Assembly (NCBI GenBank): GCA_964520785.1
Contig: CAZFQG010000002.1
Span: 1-64,000, forward strand
Length of the DNA stretch: 64,000 bases
Direction of reading: 5' to 3'
Source of the DNA: CAZFQG01 sp964520785
GTDB lineage: Bacteria; Planctomycetota; Planctomycetia; Pirellulales; Thermoguttaceae
In this document: positions 43,298 through 53,900 of the stretch, piece by piece
Layout: the number at the start of each line of letters is the position of its first letter
Position numbering within the stretch: position 1 is the stretch's first letter
Translations under genes and position numbers: made by a program
The notes under the pieces: generated by a model
Databases searched by the model: none
What the model was told of the DNA's origin: nothing
What the model saw: the letters and a program-made list of their open reading frames with translations, nothing else

Positions 43298-44834
43298 CTT
43301 GTTCCTCTCTTTCTGGCCGCTTCGTCCGGGCGGCGGCGGATCCCGTTTCTTCCTCGGCACCGGGCTTATCCTCAGCAACATCTTCCTCCTCATCCTCCCA
43401 CAACACCCTCACCCGCGGCAGCGCCTCCCGCACCTCCTCAATAACCTCCGGCGACATTTCCGTACCCTGAATATGCAAATTTTCCAAGTGCGTCATCCCC
43501 TTCAGTGCCTCGGCACACCGATCGGTGATCCCGGTCTCGGAAAGTGACAGCGTCTTCAGGCCCTTGAACTTCGCCAACGTCTCAACACCGGCATCGGTAA
43601 TGGAAGTCTTGTCCAGGGACAACGATTCCAAGTGGGGTAACTTCTCCAGCGGGCCGAGCCAGGCGTCCTTGGTGGGTGTATGCGAAATGCTCAGGGTCTT
43701 AAGGCTGGAGAGTTTTCCGATGGACTTCATGCCCGGCTCGGTCATTTGTGTCCCGGACAGCAGGAGCATGTCCAGTTTCTGCATCGACTCGAGGTGGCGG
43801 AGTCCGTCGCCGGTAACCCGCGTTTCGGCGAGATTCAACCACCTAAGCGACCGCATTCCCGACAGCCGGACCACGGTCCGGTCGCCGATTTGAGTACCGG
43901 CCAGATCGAGGTTGACCAGCCGCGTCAGACCATTGAGGGGCCCAGTGACGGAATCGTCGAGTCGGGTGTGCGAAAAATCCAGCCAATCCAAGTGCGGAAA
44001 TCCGTGCAGGAGCCGGAGTTGCTCTTCCGTTGGCTTGGTTCCCTCCTTGAAGGTGACCCACCAAACGTGGAAGAAGACGCGATCGACTTTGACGCCGGCT
44101 TCCTCCAGACGCGCGGCGGCGGCGTATTCCGGGGCCAGGGAGACGTAGAATCCACCGGAGACGACGAAGAAAACGGCCAATCCGACGGCACAGGCCGCGA
44201 GGAAGACCCGCGCGCGTATCATCGTCCACACGATCCTCCGCAGCGGGCACTTGTACCCCAGATCGTCCGTCACATAGATCGCATCGATCCCGCACTCGGC
44301 CAGCGCGGCGACGAAGCCCGCGCGCTGCGATCGGGGAGCCGTCACGGCCGACACGCCTCCGTCATGTTCGACGAGTGTCCTAGCTTGCTTTGCGCATAGG
44401 ACGCGCCGGACGCGATTCCAGGAGACGTCCCACGTTCCGTAGACCGACAAACCGCCGCGGCGGACCTCCACCCGGGTGGCAAGCACGAAGGCCATGAGGA
44501 TCAATATGCCCAACGCGAAGGCCGTGACAAAAATCGGCGGAACCCAGATCCACGCGGGAGCTGCCCTGCTACCCATCTGGGCCAAATCCCGCATCACGAA
44601 AGATATCCGCCAGAAGAGCACCGAATACAGCACGGCCCACGACAGGGCCAGGATCGCCAGAACCCAAATGTGCCAGGTTAATCCTGTTCGATAGACCAGT
44701 TCTCCCAGAAGACGCTCCCGGCAGAAGAACCGGTAAGCACGCCATATCAAGAAAACCGCAAACGCCGCGAACACCGCCGCGGCAAGGGCGATCCCGAAGA
44801 TCAGTTCGAGCGCATCTGAATCAAAGCCGGCCAT
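43290..44834 (-). CDS. Polytopic membrane protein with C-terminal leucine-rich repeats
   Basis: 514 residues from ATG 44834 (GGGGGA upstream). Membrane helices at about 10-30, 50-70, 85-115 and 205-225 precede an LRR region (about 255-480) with ten repeats of the type LDLAGTQIGDRTVVRLSGMR and LSLDKTSITDAGVETLAKFK. The C-terminal tail is acidic. The intact sister of the frameshifted gene that follows, and a likely operon partner. Function unknown; such LRR-membrane proteins expand in planctomycetes, possibly for envelope-protein contacts. Confidence 0.72.
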   Translation of the reverse strand: MAGFDSDALELIFGIALAAAVFAAFAVFLIWRAYRFFCRERLLGELVYRTGLTWHIWVLAILALSWAVLYSVLFWRISFVMRDLAQMGSRAAPAWIWVPPIFVTAFALGILILMAFVLATRVEVRRGGLSVYGTWDVSWNRVRRVLCAKQARTLVEHDGGVSAVTAPRSQRAGFVAALAECGIDAIYVTDDLGYKCPLRRIVWTMIRARVFLAACAVGLAVFFVVSGGFYVSLAPEYAAAARLEEAGVKVDRVFFHVWWVTFKEGTKPTEEQLRLLHGFPHLDWLDFSHTRLDDSVTGPLNGLTRLVNLDLAGTQIGDRTVVRLSGMRSLRWLNLAETRVTGDGLRHLESMQKLDMLLLSGTQMTEPGMKSIGKLSSLKTLSISHTPTKDAWLGPLEKLPHLESLSLDKTSITDAGVETLAKFKGLKTLSLSETGITDRCAEALKGMTHLENLHIQGTEMSPEVIEEVREALPRVRVLWEDEEEDVAEDKPGAEEETGSAAARTKRPEREEQDD

Positions 44835-45139
44835 CACATCCCCCAATCGCCAAAAGGAGCACTGCCGCACGGCGAAGCGGCCGCGGCGTCCACCGGGGAA
44901 ACAACGCCCACAACGGCCTTCCCCGCGTTTTCAGTCTATCGGATCGACGCGGTTGGTGCAAGAAGACGGCCGGAGGCGGGTCTCCAGGGGGTTATTCGCA
45001 AGTGGGGGCGGGGGATTTGGAAGAAATGCAAGAGGCATAGGGCATAAGGGGAAAGGCAGAAGTGCTGTCTTCCGCACAGCGAGGGGGAGCGGGAATTTGC
45101 GTCCCCCAAACTGTCTTCTATGCCAGGGGATGAATTGTC
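44835..45139. other. Intergenic gap
   Basis: About 305 bp between the SdrD_B-type gene's stop and the LRR gene's start. AT-poor, no gene recognised. A GAAGACAG direct repeat occurs, but no strong terminator. Confidence 0.4.
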
Positions 45140-48100
45140 TTATGCCGCCTTATCTTGATACAATCCGACTTCGTCGGTTCCGTCACCGTTCCAGTCTCCG
45201 ACGACCGGGATGTCCCCCTCGCCGCCCATCTCGAAGATTTTGTCTTGAGCATCACGTGCGAGGTTCCCGTTGCTGTCGAGGATGAAGCGACCGTCGCGGT
45301 AGACGCCGATGTTGTCGATACCGTCTCCGTTCCAGTCTCCGACGACCGGAATATCTCCCTTTTCACCGAATTCGACGAAGCGGTCGACGTTCGTTCCCCA
45401 GGTTCCGTTTCCGTCCACGTCGAGGAACCAGTAGCCGTCGCGGAAGATGCCGATCGTGGCGATGCCGTCCCCGTTCCAATCTCCGGCGATCGCGCGGTCC
45501 TGGTATTTTCCGAAACGGAAGACGTGGTCGACCACGTCCTCACGGAATTTGCCGTGGGCGCCGCGTTTCATGATACGGCCGTCTTCGGTCGCGACGTGTG
45601 GATTTGGTGGAAGGTTCTTGTATCGTCCCAGGTTCGGATTCTCCCGGTCGGGAAGCCCTGGTTCCTCCGAGATCGCCAGAAAATCGCCGTCGCGCGAGGG
45701 ACCGAATACGCCGATATCCGTCTTTCCGTCCCCATCCCAGTCTCCCGTGACCGGCTGATCCCCCTCCTTGCCGAGCTTGGCCCAGAGGTCCCCCTCGTCC
45801 CAAATGCCGTTCCCGTTAAGATCGATAAACCAGAATCCGTCACGGAAGACGCCAATCTCGGTCTTTCCGTCGCCATTGAAATCACCGGTTATCGGAATCG
45901 CGTCTTCGAAACCGAGGCGGAACATCTCGACAAGCTCGCTGTTCCCATTATAGAGCCGCCACCGGGCGGAGTTGATGTCGCGACCGGTCCAATAGTTCGG
46001 GTCGAAGTCATCGCCGGCCAGAACGAACGCGACGTTCCCCCAGCCCGCGTCTTTTCTGGGCGTACCGGCGTTGATAACGCTCAACTGCCAAGTGTGGGCG
46101 TAGACGCCACCTCCTCCATAGATGGGACCGAGGTCGCTTCGCGGAATGTAGGGGAGCGACGGCGGCGCGGGACCCGGGGAACTTCCAAGCGGCACGTGCC
46201 GCGGCTGGTAGCGTATCTCGGGATCGGGTCTCTCGTAGGGCGGGTTCCAGGGAACTCTCTCGTAGCGGACCTCGCTGAAATTGTAGTGTTCGGCGTTGGC
46301 TCCGGCGGTCAAGTCGATCGCGAGGATCGCGTCGTTCTGCGGATCGACCAACAACTCCGCCAGCGGCGAGAGGTGTCCCGGGGCCAGACTGGAATTGGTC
46401 AGCGCATCGAGGTCCATGTTGGCGTTTACCGCCAGTCCGCCGAGGGTACCCGGCGTGTCGAGGCTGTCCACGTATCCTTCCGGATGGGATTGAAGAACGG
46501 TGTACCGTCCCGGCTTCAGGCCGGTGAATTCATAGTAGCCGTTTTTATCGGTCACGGTCGTGATCGGGTTGCCCGACTGATCCAGAATCGGCAGTCCGCT
46601 CCGATTGCACAAGTGGAGCGTGACGCCGGCGATCGGAGTATCGTCCTTGGTGAATTTGCCATCCCGGACCAGATGGGGGGCGATCTCCTCCTGCCGAAAA
46701 CCGAGCCGGATCGCCGGGCCGTCCTGGAAGACATATCCGGAGATTCTGGCGGGAACGATTTCAAAGAAATCGTAGCGGACCGCGTCTACGCCCGGTCCGA
46801 GCACGATTTGAGTAATGAAATCACCGCTGACGGCGCCGCCTTCCGAGCCCGCTTTGGCGCCCCCCTGAAGGTAGTCGACAGGTTGTATTTCCTCGACGCC
46901 ATAGGTGCCGGGATCCAGGTCCTCGAACGAGTATTCTCCCATGGCGTCGGTCGTCGTGGAGCGGATCCGTTGTCCGGAGGCGTTGAGCAAATGGATCGTG
47001 ACGCCGCTGAGCAAAGGTTCTCCGGGATCGTACCTCTGGTTCGGCATTCCGGTGTCGGCGTGGACCCGGCCTTGGATGCTTGCCGGGAGGAGTTCACCGA
47101 AATCGTAATCGACCCCGATGGTACCGGGAGAGAGGGGAATTTGGACGACGAGGTCGTTCGAGAGGATGCCGCCGGCGCTTCCAAGCGAATCCTTGCCGTC
47201 CTTGTATCCCGCCGGCTGGATCTCACGCAGACCATAAATGCCCGGTTCGAGGTCGGCGAATTCGTAGTAGCCGTTCGTATTGGTGGTCGTTTGGCCTATG
47301 ACGTTGCCAAATTGGTCGAGGAGCTTGATGAGCGTGTCGGGAATTCCCGCCTCGGCGGCGTCGCGGACGCCGTTATCGTTGAGATCGACGAAAACATGCC
47401 CGCTCAAGGCGACCGGCCGGAGTTCGCCGAAGTTGTATTCTCTGGCGTCCGCGCCGGGCGCGAGCGGTATGTCGGAGATGACATCGTCGCCGAGCGTTCC
47501 TCCGGCGGTGCCTACCGAGTCCTTGCCGTCCTTATAGCCGGCCGGCTGGGTTTCCCTGACCGTGTAGGTGCCGGGCTTCAGGTGGGTGAAATGGTAGTAG
47601 CCGGTCGAATCGGTCCGCGTTTGGGCGATGAGGGAGCCGTCGGCGTCAAAGAGCCGAAGAACGGCATCCGGGATGCCGGTCTCGGTGGAGTCGAAGACAC
47701 CGTCATCGTTGTCGTCGGCATAGACGTATCCGCTGAGATTCGCGCCGCGAAGTTCTCCGAAGTCGTAGTCCACGGCGTCAATTCCGGAACCGAGGACGAT
47801 TTGGACGAATGTATCGGGCTCGATATGCTGACCGCCGACGCTACCAAGATTGTCCTGGCCGTCGTAGTAGGCGGCCGGTTGTTCCTCCGTGACCTGGTAG
47901 ACGCCGGGGTGGAGTCCCTCGAAAAGATACTCTCCGGCGGCGTCGGTCTGAGTGATCGTGACGTTTCCGAATTCGTCGGTCAATCGGATCGTCACGCCGG
48001 AAAGAAGTTCCTCGCCGGGCTGGTAGAGACCGTCGGCGTTTTCGTCGACATACACCTTGCCGGCGATACTCGCGGGGAGGAGTTCTCCGAAATCGTAGTT

Positions 48101-49501
48101 TTCTCCGTGTTGACCGGCGGCGAGAACGACCCCGTCGAAGCGGTCGTTTACGGTGGAGGTGCCTCCGGCGGTACCGACATGTTCCTTGCCGTCGAAATAA
48201 CCGTCCGGTTGCTGCTCGATGATGTGGTACTCCCCGGCGAGAAGTCCGCTGACGGACCAGTAGCCGTTGGCGTCGGTGGTCACGGTTCCACCCGTATACG
48301 AGGCGGGGAGCAACAGGGGTATCGTGGCATTGGCGCCGGCGGTTCGCGCGACGGTGATCCGCACGTTGGGGATACCGGTTTCGCCGGCGTCGAAGACGCC
48401 GTTGTCGTTGGCGTCGTGGAAGACATGGCCGCTCAATCGCGTGGGCCGGGCTTCGGCGAAGTCGTTGCGGACGCTGTCCTCTCCGGCAACGAGCTTAATA
48501 CCGGTGATCCCGTCGACGGATTCGACCGTGCCCCGGGTGACTCCTTCGACCGTTCCCGCCTTGGCGCCGATACTTTGATATCCGGCGGGTTGCGTTTCGA
48601 CGACCCGGTACGTTCCCGGGGCGAGGTTGCCGAAGAAGTACGTACCGGTCGAGGTGGTGAGCGTCGTTTGAATGAAGGTGGGGTCTTCAAGCTTGTAGAG
48701 CGTCAGGGTGACCCCGGGAATACCCGCCTCGCCGGAATCCCGGACGTTGTCGTAGTCGAGATCTTCGAAGACGGTGCCGGCGATGGAGTTGGGCAGGGGT
48801 TCCTGCTCGGTCGAGGCGAACGCGCCGGCGGTATAAACGGGAAGCGGCGTGGGACTGGGAGGAGAGTAGCTGTCCGGCGGCAGCGCCAGCCCGGACGCGG
48901 CCAGGAGGGGATCGTACTCGTCGTAGAAAAGTCCTTCGGCGTATGCTGTATAGTAATGGTCGGAGGTGAACGTCGCGGAGAGGATGGAGTGCTGGAATTC
49001 CCATCCCTCGACGATGGCATTGGCGCTCTCTCCCTGCCATTCGTCGAAATCGACCGAGAATAACAGTCTCTCCCCGGCGTCAAAACCACTGAAAGTGAAG
49101 GTGATCTCGGTGCCGCCATCGGCATACTCCACGTTGACCACGGTGAATCCGTCGCTTTGCAGTATCCGCAGGTCGCTCGACCCGTAAACGCCGAGGCCAC
49201 CGGGTGCCGTATCCAGGAACGGATCGCCGTCGGACAAGCCGTCGCCGTTCTTGTCGGTTCGAATAGTCAGTTGAGACAGTTGGGTGTCCGGGGCCCCGCC
49301 GGAATAGGTGATCTCGATCTGATCGGCCTGTTGATCGAGTCCACCGCCGTCCTCGATGTAGACGGCGCCGATATGGATCGGAGAGATGTCCGCCGAAAGC
49401 ATCTGTCGCGGTTCCATCAGTTCGAAGCGGCAGGTTCTCCAATGGGATTTCGCGCGGGCCTTTCGACCGGATCGAACACGACCATTCAGAGGGTTTTCCA
49501 C
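45140..49501 (-). CDS. Large surface protein with seven SdrD_B-like domains and GDWNGDG repeats
   Basis: 1453 residues. GTG 49501 was chosen because AAGGAG sits 7 nt upstream; the TTG at 49522 does not. The N-terminus has a LEPR-XLL-like element (FELMEPRQMLSAD), a planctomycete hallmark of exported giant proteins. Seven prealbumin-like SdrD_B domains follow (about 265-1060), each starting like ISGYVFQDG and containing DxNDNGVFDxGETGIPxV. The C-terminal ~220 residues carry five FG-GAP/VCBS-type repeats, GDFNGDG, GDWDGDG and GDWNGDG (three), that should bind calcium. Expected function: adhesion or matrix scaffold. 42 bp downstream of the WD40 gene on the same strand. Confidence 0.82.
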   Translation of the reverse strand: MENPLNGRVRSGRKARAKSHWRTCRFELMEPRQMLSADISPIHIGAVYIEDGGGLDQQADQIEITYSGGAPDTQLSQLTIRTDKNGDGLSDGDPFLDTAPGGLGVYGSSDLRILQSDGFTVVNVEYADGGTEITFTFSGFDAGERLLFSVDFDEWQGESANAIVEGWEFQHSILSATFTSDHYYTAYAEGLFYDEYDPLLAASGLALPPDSYSPPSPTPLPVYTAGAFASTEQEPLPNSIAGTVFEDLDYDNVRDSGEAGIPGVTLTLYKLEDPTFIQTTLTTSTGTYFFGNLAPGTYRVVETQPAGYQSIGAKAGTVEGVTRGTVESVDGITGIKLVAGEDSVRNDFAEARPTRLSGHVFHDANDNGVFDAGETGIPNVRITVARTAGANATIPLLLPASYTGGTVTTDANGYWSVSGLLAGEYHIIEQQPDGYFDGKEHVGTAGGTSTVNDRFDGVVLAAGQHGENYDFGELLPASIAGKVYVDENADGLYQPGEELLSGVTIRLTDEFGNVTITQTDAAGEYLFEGLHPGVYQVTEEQPAAYYDGQDNLGSVGGQHIEPDTFVQIVLGSGIDAVDYDFGELRGANLSGYVYADDNDDGVFDSTETGIPDAVLRLFDADGSLIAQTRTDSTGYYHFTHLKPGTYTVRETQPAGYKDGKDSVGTAGGTLGDDVISDIPLAPGADAREYNFGELRPVALSGHVFVDLNDNGVRDAAEAGIPDTLIKLLDQFGNVIGQTTTNTNGYYEFADLEPGIYGLREIQPAGYKDGKDSLGSAGGILSNDLVVQIPLSPGTIGVDYDFGELLPASIQGRVHADTGMPNQRYDPGEPLLSGVTIHLLNASGQRIRSTTTDAMGEYSFEDLDPGTYGVEEIQPVDYLQGGAKAGSEGGAVSGDFITQIVLGPGVDAVRYDFFEIVPARISGYVFQDGPAIRLGFRQEEIAPHLVRDGKFTKDDTPIAGVTLHLCNRSGLPILDQSGNPITTVTDKNGYYEFTGLKPGRYTVLQSHPEGYVDSLDTPGTLGGLAVNANMDLDALTNSSLAPGHLSPLAELLVDPQNDAILAIDLTAGANAEHYNFSEVRYERVPWNPPYERPDPEIRYQPRHVPLGSSPGPAPPSLPYIPRSDLGPIYGGGGVYAHTWQLSVINAGTPRKDAGWGNVAFVLAGDDFDPNYWTGRDINSARWRLYNGNSELVEMFRLGFEDAIPITGDFNGDGKTEIGVFRDGFWFIDLNGNGIWDEGDLWAKLGKEGDQPVTGDWDGDGKTDIGVFGPSRDGDFLAISEEPGLPDRENPNLGRYKNLPPNPHVATEDGRIMKRGAHGKFREDVVDHVFRFGKYQDRAIAGDWNGDGIATIGIFRDGYWFLDVDGNGTWGTNVDRFVEFGEKGDIPVVGDWNGDGIDNIGVYRDGRFILDSNGNLARDAQDKIFEMGGEGDIPVVGDWNGDGTDEVGLYQDKAA

Positions 49502-49543
49502 GATATTTCTCCTTGTTTCCAACTAATCGTTTGCCGGCAGCCG

Positions 49544-50626
49544 TTAGCGGACGGCCGTCTTGTCCGGTCTCCTCGAAATCACCGCATCGGAGGTAATCGC
49601 TTTTTGGAGCGACCAAACGCGAATCGTCGTATCGTAGCTCGCCGAGTAGAGAGTGCTCGATCCGGAATCCCAGACGAGTCGGGTGATCGTGCCGGTATGT
49701 CCTTCCAGCTCGAATGGTTGTGTCAGGTTCTCGACATCCCACAGACGGATCGAGTTATCCGAACCGCCCACGGCGAGCCAAGAATTGCCGCAGAACGCCA
49801 AGGCACTTCCGGTACCCGGCCGGTAGTCCAGGATTGGACCGGGTTTTCCGGTTTTCGCGTCCCAGAGCCGCACGAAATGCTCCTCGCCGCTCGATGCAAG
49901 CCACTTGCCATCCAGCGAGTACGCCATATCCCAGACGCGGACACCATGGCCCACGAGGTCATGTCTTCGTTCTCCGGAAGGCATTGACCAGACACGGATC
50001 CGGCCGCTTCGGCCGGCGGCCGCGAGCGAGCCTCCGTCCGGTGAGAAGACGACCGATCGGATGTCCGAGCCGGGGGCGTCGAGTTCGCGAAGTTTCCTCC
50101 CCGAGCGCGCGTCGACGACGAGAAGTCTGTCGGCCCAACCGCCGAAAACCAACAAGGAACCGTCCGCGCTGAGAGCGGCGGAGTAGATCGGGTGGCCGTT
50201 CCGCAGAGGAGTGTTCGAAGGCTTGCCCGTATTTTCCGCGAGATAGTCGTCCCAGAAAAGTAGGTTGCCGTCGTCACCGGCGGAGACCAGGCGGCCTCCG
50301 GCTTCCGCGAACAACACGGTTCGAACCCAATCTTGATGGCCGAAGAGGGGGCGTACCATTTTCCCGTCGGAGAGGCTCCATATCCGGACGAGGTGATCGT
50401 CTCCCGCGGCGGCAAGGAGGCCTTTTTCGGGATGGACCGCCAGGGCGGAAAGGACGGGGACCTTGTTCCGCGGATAGGTATCCGGCAATTGGATCACTCG
50501 GGCAGCGGTCAGGTGGGTCGGGGCGCCCCCGCGTTCTTGTTGGGACGCATCGACGTTCTTGGGGATGGAGGAAGCCAGGTAGAGGATTCCGAGTCCGACT
50601 AATATGTAATAGACTTCTCGTTTCAC
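49544..50626 (-). CDS. Seven-bladed WD40 propeller with N-terminal signal or anchor
   Basis: 360 residues from GTG 50626 (GGAGGGG just upstream; ATG 50638 is an alternative). N-terminus KREVYYILVGLGILYLASSI is a signal peptide or anchor. Seven WD40 repeats are visible, each ending in a Trp-Asp-like or equivalent: RIWSLSDG, LFWDDYLA, LVVDARSG, RVWSMPSG, RLWDAKTG, RLWDVEN and RVWSLQK. A complete seven-blade ring. Located between two giant surface-protein genes and in the same direction, so it may assist their assembly, but this is only context. Confidence 0.78.
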   Translation of the reverse strand: MKREVYYILVGLGILYLASSIPKNVDASQQERGGAPTHLTAARVIQLPDTYPRNKVPVLSALAVHPEKGLLAAAGDDHLVRIWSLSDGKMVRPLFGHQDWVRTVLFAEAGGRLVSAGDDGNLLFWDDYLAENTGKPSNTPLRNGHPIYSAALSADGSLLVFGGWADRLLVVDARSGRKLRELDAPGSDIRSVVFSPDGGSLAAAGRSGRIRVWSMPSGERRHDLVGHGVRVWDMAYSLDGKWLASSGEEHFVRLWDAKTGKPGPILDYRPGTGSALAFCGNSWLAVGGSDNSIRLWDVENLTQPFELEGHTGTITRLVWDSGSSTLYSASYDTTIRVWSLQKAITSDAVISRRPDKTAVR

Positions 50627-50920
50627 GATCCCCTCCATGGGAGTGGTTTGCGGAAGGATGAGTTGACTGGGTAGTTTGTGCAGGGATATCTCGCGATGCA
50701 ATCCGTGCGCAACCACATCCCCTTAATCGGACGAACGGTCGTAGCGACTACCGGTTTTTTGACGGGAATGGCGGCGTTTCGGAATAGTCGGAGCCAAAAG
50801 GGTGCGGACGGTACTGCCGTTTGGTGCCGCGGGGCGAAGTGACTTCAAGAAAAGGCCGCGGCTTCGACACGATGTTGCGCCGAAGCCGCGGCGAGGGGTT
50901 TCTCGGATGGATCCGCCGGA
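50627..50920. other. Gap holding a terminator
   Basis: 294 bp between the WD40 start and the giant gene stop. It contains the hairpin at 50855-50892. No gene recognised. Confidence 0.45.
50855..50892 (-). terminator. Intrinsic terminator of the giant surface-protein gene
   Basis: Perfect 12-bp arms GCCGCGGCTTCG (50855-50866) and CGAAGCCGCGGC (50881-50892), 14-nt loop, followed on the minus strand by CTTTTCTTG. It begins 29 bp after the stop codon. Confidence 0.75.
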
Positions 50921-53900
50921 CTACCGGTAGTCTCCGAAGATGGCGTCGGCGGCCGATACCTTGGGGGTGTCAGTCGACCGGTTGCTTTGAGCCTTTGCTC
51001 GGAGCCGTTCAAACTCATAAGCCCAGGCGAGTTCCGCCAGGCCGCCGCCGGCGGGTGAGACGTCGTCGTCTCGTTCTTGCCCGAATACGGCATCCTGCGC
51101 GGCGGTAAGCAGGCGGCGCACGGAACCGGCTTGATCGCGCGTCTTCGGACCGTAAACGGGTGCCTCGGTGGCGTCTTCCGCGGGGGCGGACTCGTTGGCC
51201 GCCGACATGGGAGCGGCAAAGGCGGCCGCGGGCAGGGTCGCGCCCCAGTTTGCGCGGATCAGATCGAGATCGCCGGTATTCACGACACCGTCACCGTTCG
51301 CGTCGCCGCGCAAGGTGTTTCCCTTGGTTACCGACAGTCCCCAGTTCGAGCGGACGAGATCGAGGTCGCCGGTATTGACGACTCCATCCCCGTTGAGGTC
51401 GCCGGGGATCCTCGCGGCCGCGGCGCCCACGGTGAAGAGATGATCCTCCACCTCGCCGTCGGGTGCCGAACCGGTATACGAGAGACCGCCGGCGGAACTC
51501 AGCCGGAACCGGGCAATGCTATCACCGATGTACGCGCTCGGCGGGACCATGACCGACAGGATATTGTCTCCGGCGGCGAGGTCGATCGAATCGAAGACTT
51601 TTTCGTCCACCCACTCGCCGGTCGACTGGTCGGTATACCCGGCCCAGCTTCCGTCACGGTTGAAGTCGAACCAGGCATCCAGCTTTCCGGGAGCCGAGGC
51701 GACGACGGTGATCGTCGCGGCTTGCCCCTGGCGTAGAGGATTGGTGAAGAATACTCCGTCCTCGTCGTCCCGGTAGAGGTAGTCATCGCCCAAGGCGTTC
51801 GCGTCGGGCCGCACTTCCGCCGGGTCCTCGGTGTCGACACTGTCGCCGAGATAGAGTACCTGGTCCACGACATGCCGAGCACCGTCGTCCTCCAAGAGCG
51901 TGGGGTAGACGAATTCCAAGGGATTGACCGGATCGAATCCGGCATCGCCGAAATCCAAACCGACGGTGTGGGCCGGGTTCGTGCCGGGGTCGTCGTTGAG
52001 AATCCAGATCGGCTTCTCCACCTCGAAACCCTCGCCCGTGACACGGAGCAGGAAATACTCGTCGTCCTCGATCCGGGTGTCGCCGTTGACATAGAGCGTT
52101 ATCGACTGCTCCATGTACGGAATTCCCCGTTCCGCGACGATGATTTCATAGTTCGACTGACCGTCGCCAAGATGCCTCCACACCACCATGGAACCGGAGA
52201 CGAGAGGCGTGGAGTTGAAGCCTTCATCGTTGGAGATGTTGGTGGCGCGCGTGTCCTTGGCCAGGTCGTAATGATGGACGTCCCATTGGCCGGATTCCAA
52301 GGTGCGCCATACGACCTGCGACCCGGAAACAGCGGGCTGCTCGTCGTAGGCGGCGCCGTTATTCGAGAGGTTTTGTACTCCGGCTCCGAGGTACGCCGGA
52401 TCGTTGAGCCGGTCGATTTGAACGCGAAAGATCTCCCAGCCACCGCCGAAGCCCGAATTATAACCCTGCCAGACGATGTTACCGCCACCGATCTGGGGAT
52501 TCTGGTTACTCGTGGGAACGGTCCCCGCGAAGTTTTGCAGAAGGTTTCGCGGGGGCATCTGATCGACCGGGTTCACGGCGATCTGGTAGAGGAAGATGTT
52601 TCCGTTATTCTGCCAGACGACGTTTCGGCCGTCAATCTGCGGGCGGATGTCGTCGGTAGAATTACTGGTAATCCTCTGGGCTTCGGTTCCATCCAGCTCG
52701 AAGCGGACCGCGTCGTAGAGGTAGATTTCCGTATCGCCGGCCTCCTGGCCCACCCAGACGACGCGCGAACCGGAAAGCCTCGGATCGGCGTCGTGGAAGC
52801 TATTGTCGGAGATGTTCTTGGCCTGGTAACCGGGACCGACGGCGATCCGCTCGGCGATGTCGAGCAGATATATCTCCCGGTCGGAACCGTCGTGGCCGAG
52901 CCAGGCCACATGGGTGGCCGAAACCTGTGGAAGCGTGTCGTCCGTCGCGTTATCCGAAAGGCGATATACCTGGGGAGGCAAACCGTCGTTGACGACGTCT
53001 CGCCAGAGCCACACTTCGTAATCGTCGGTCTGGCTTTCGCGGCTGGCCCACACCACGTGGACGACGGAACCGTCCGCGTAGATGTTCGAGAACCGGTCTT
53101 CGTGGTCGTTGTCCGTGAGTTTCTGGATCTTGGGGCGCCCGTCGGGCCAATACGCGGTATCGTCGCTGGAATTGTTCCACAAGTAGACTTCCCAGTCTCC
53201 ATCGACTTTGCTTTCCCAAACGAGGTAGTCGCCGAAAATGTGGTAAACCACCTCGTTGCTCAGGCCTCCCGTGAGAGATTGCACGTCCCACGGTTCGATG
53301 ACCGGATTGAGGGGAGAGGCGGGCCCGAAGACGATCGTTCCGCTCGCGCTTTGGTAATCGGAGTCGGCGACGGTCGCGGTTCCGTCCGCGGTCGTGTAGT
53401 CGAACACGATTTGCTCGTCAAAGGTGCCCACCCTGCGGACGGCGACGTCAATCGGCGTAAGACCTTCATGTCCTTCGGCCACCATGAACCGGACATCCGG
53501 GAAGGTGGCGACGGAACTCGGGTTGTAAATCTCGATTCGGTAGTCTTCAACCTCGCCGTCGGCGGCGGGACCGGTCGGATCGAGATACTGCTCCGAGCTG
53601 AAGCGGAACCGCGCGAAGGTATTTCCGACACGCGCGTTGGTGGGAATGTCGATGAACACCTGATTCGTGCCGGCGTTCAATTCATAGCCGCGAAGGACCT
53701 GATCGCCGGGGTCGCTCCAGTTGCCGTTTTGTCCGAAATCGATCCAGGCGTTCAAATACCCGGCCGTCGAGGCGATGACCGTGATAGGCCGGTTCCGCCC
53801 GATCGCCAGTCTGCCGTCGGGTATGATAACGCCGTCCTCGTCGTCCAAATCGCTCAGGTCATCGCCGAGCGCGTCGTTACTGGACTGCGGCGCTAGTTCC

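Noticed and set aside
45155..49063. 1302-codon open frame on the plus strand
   Set aside because: It lies antisense to the SdrD_B-type gene and its translation lacks recognisable domains; long antisense frames are expected in GC-rich repeats. Similar shadows occur at 9754-11628 (minus), 54878-58201 (plus) and 59888-63133 (plus).
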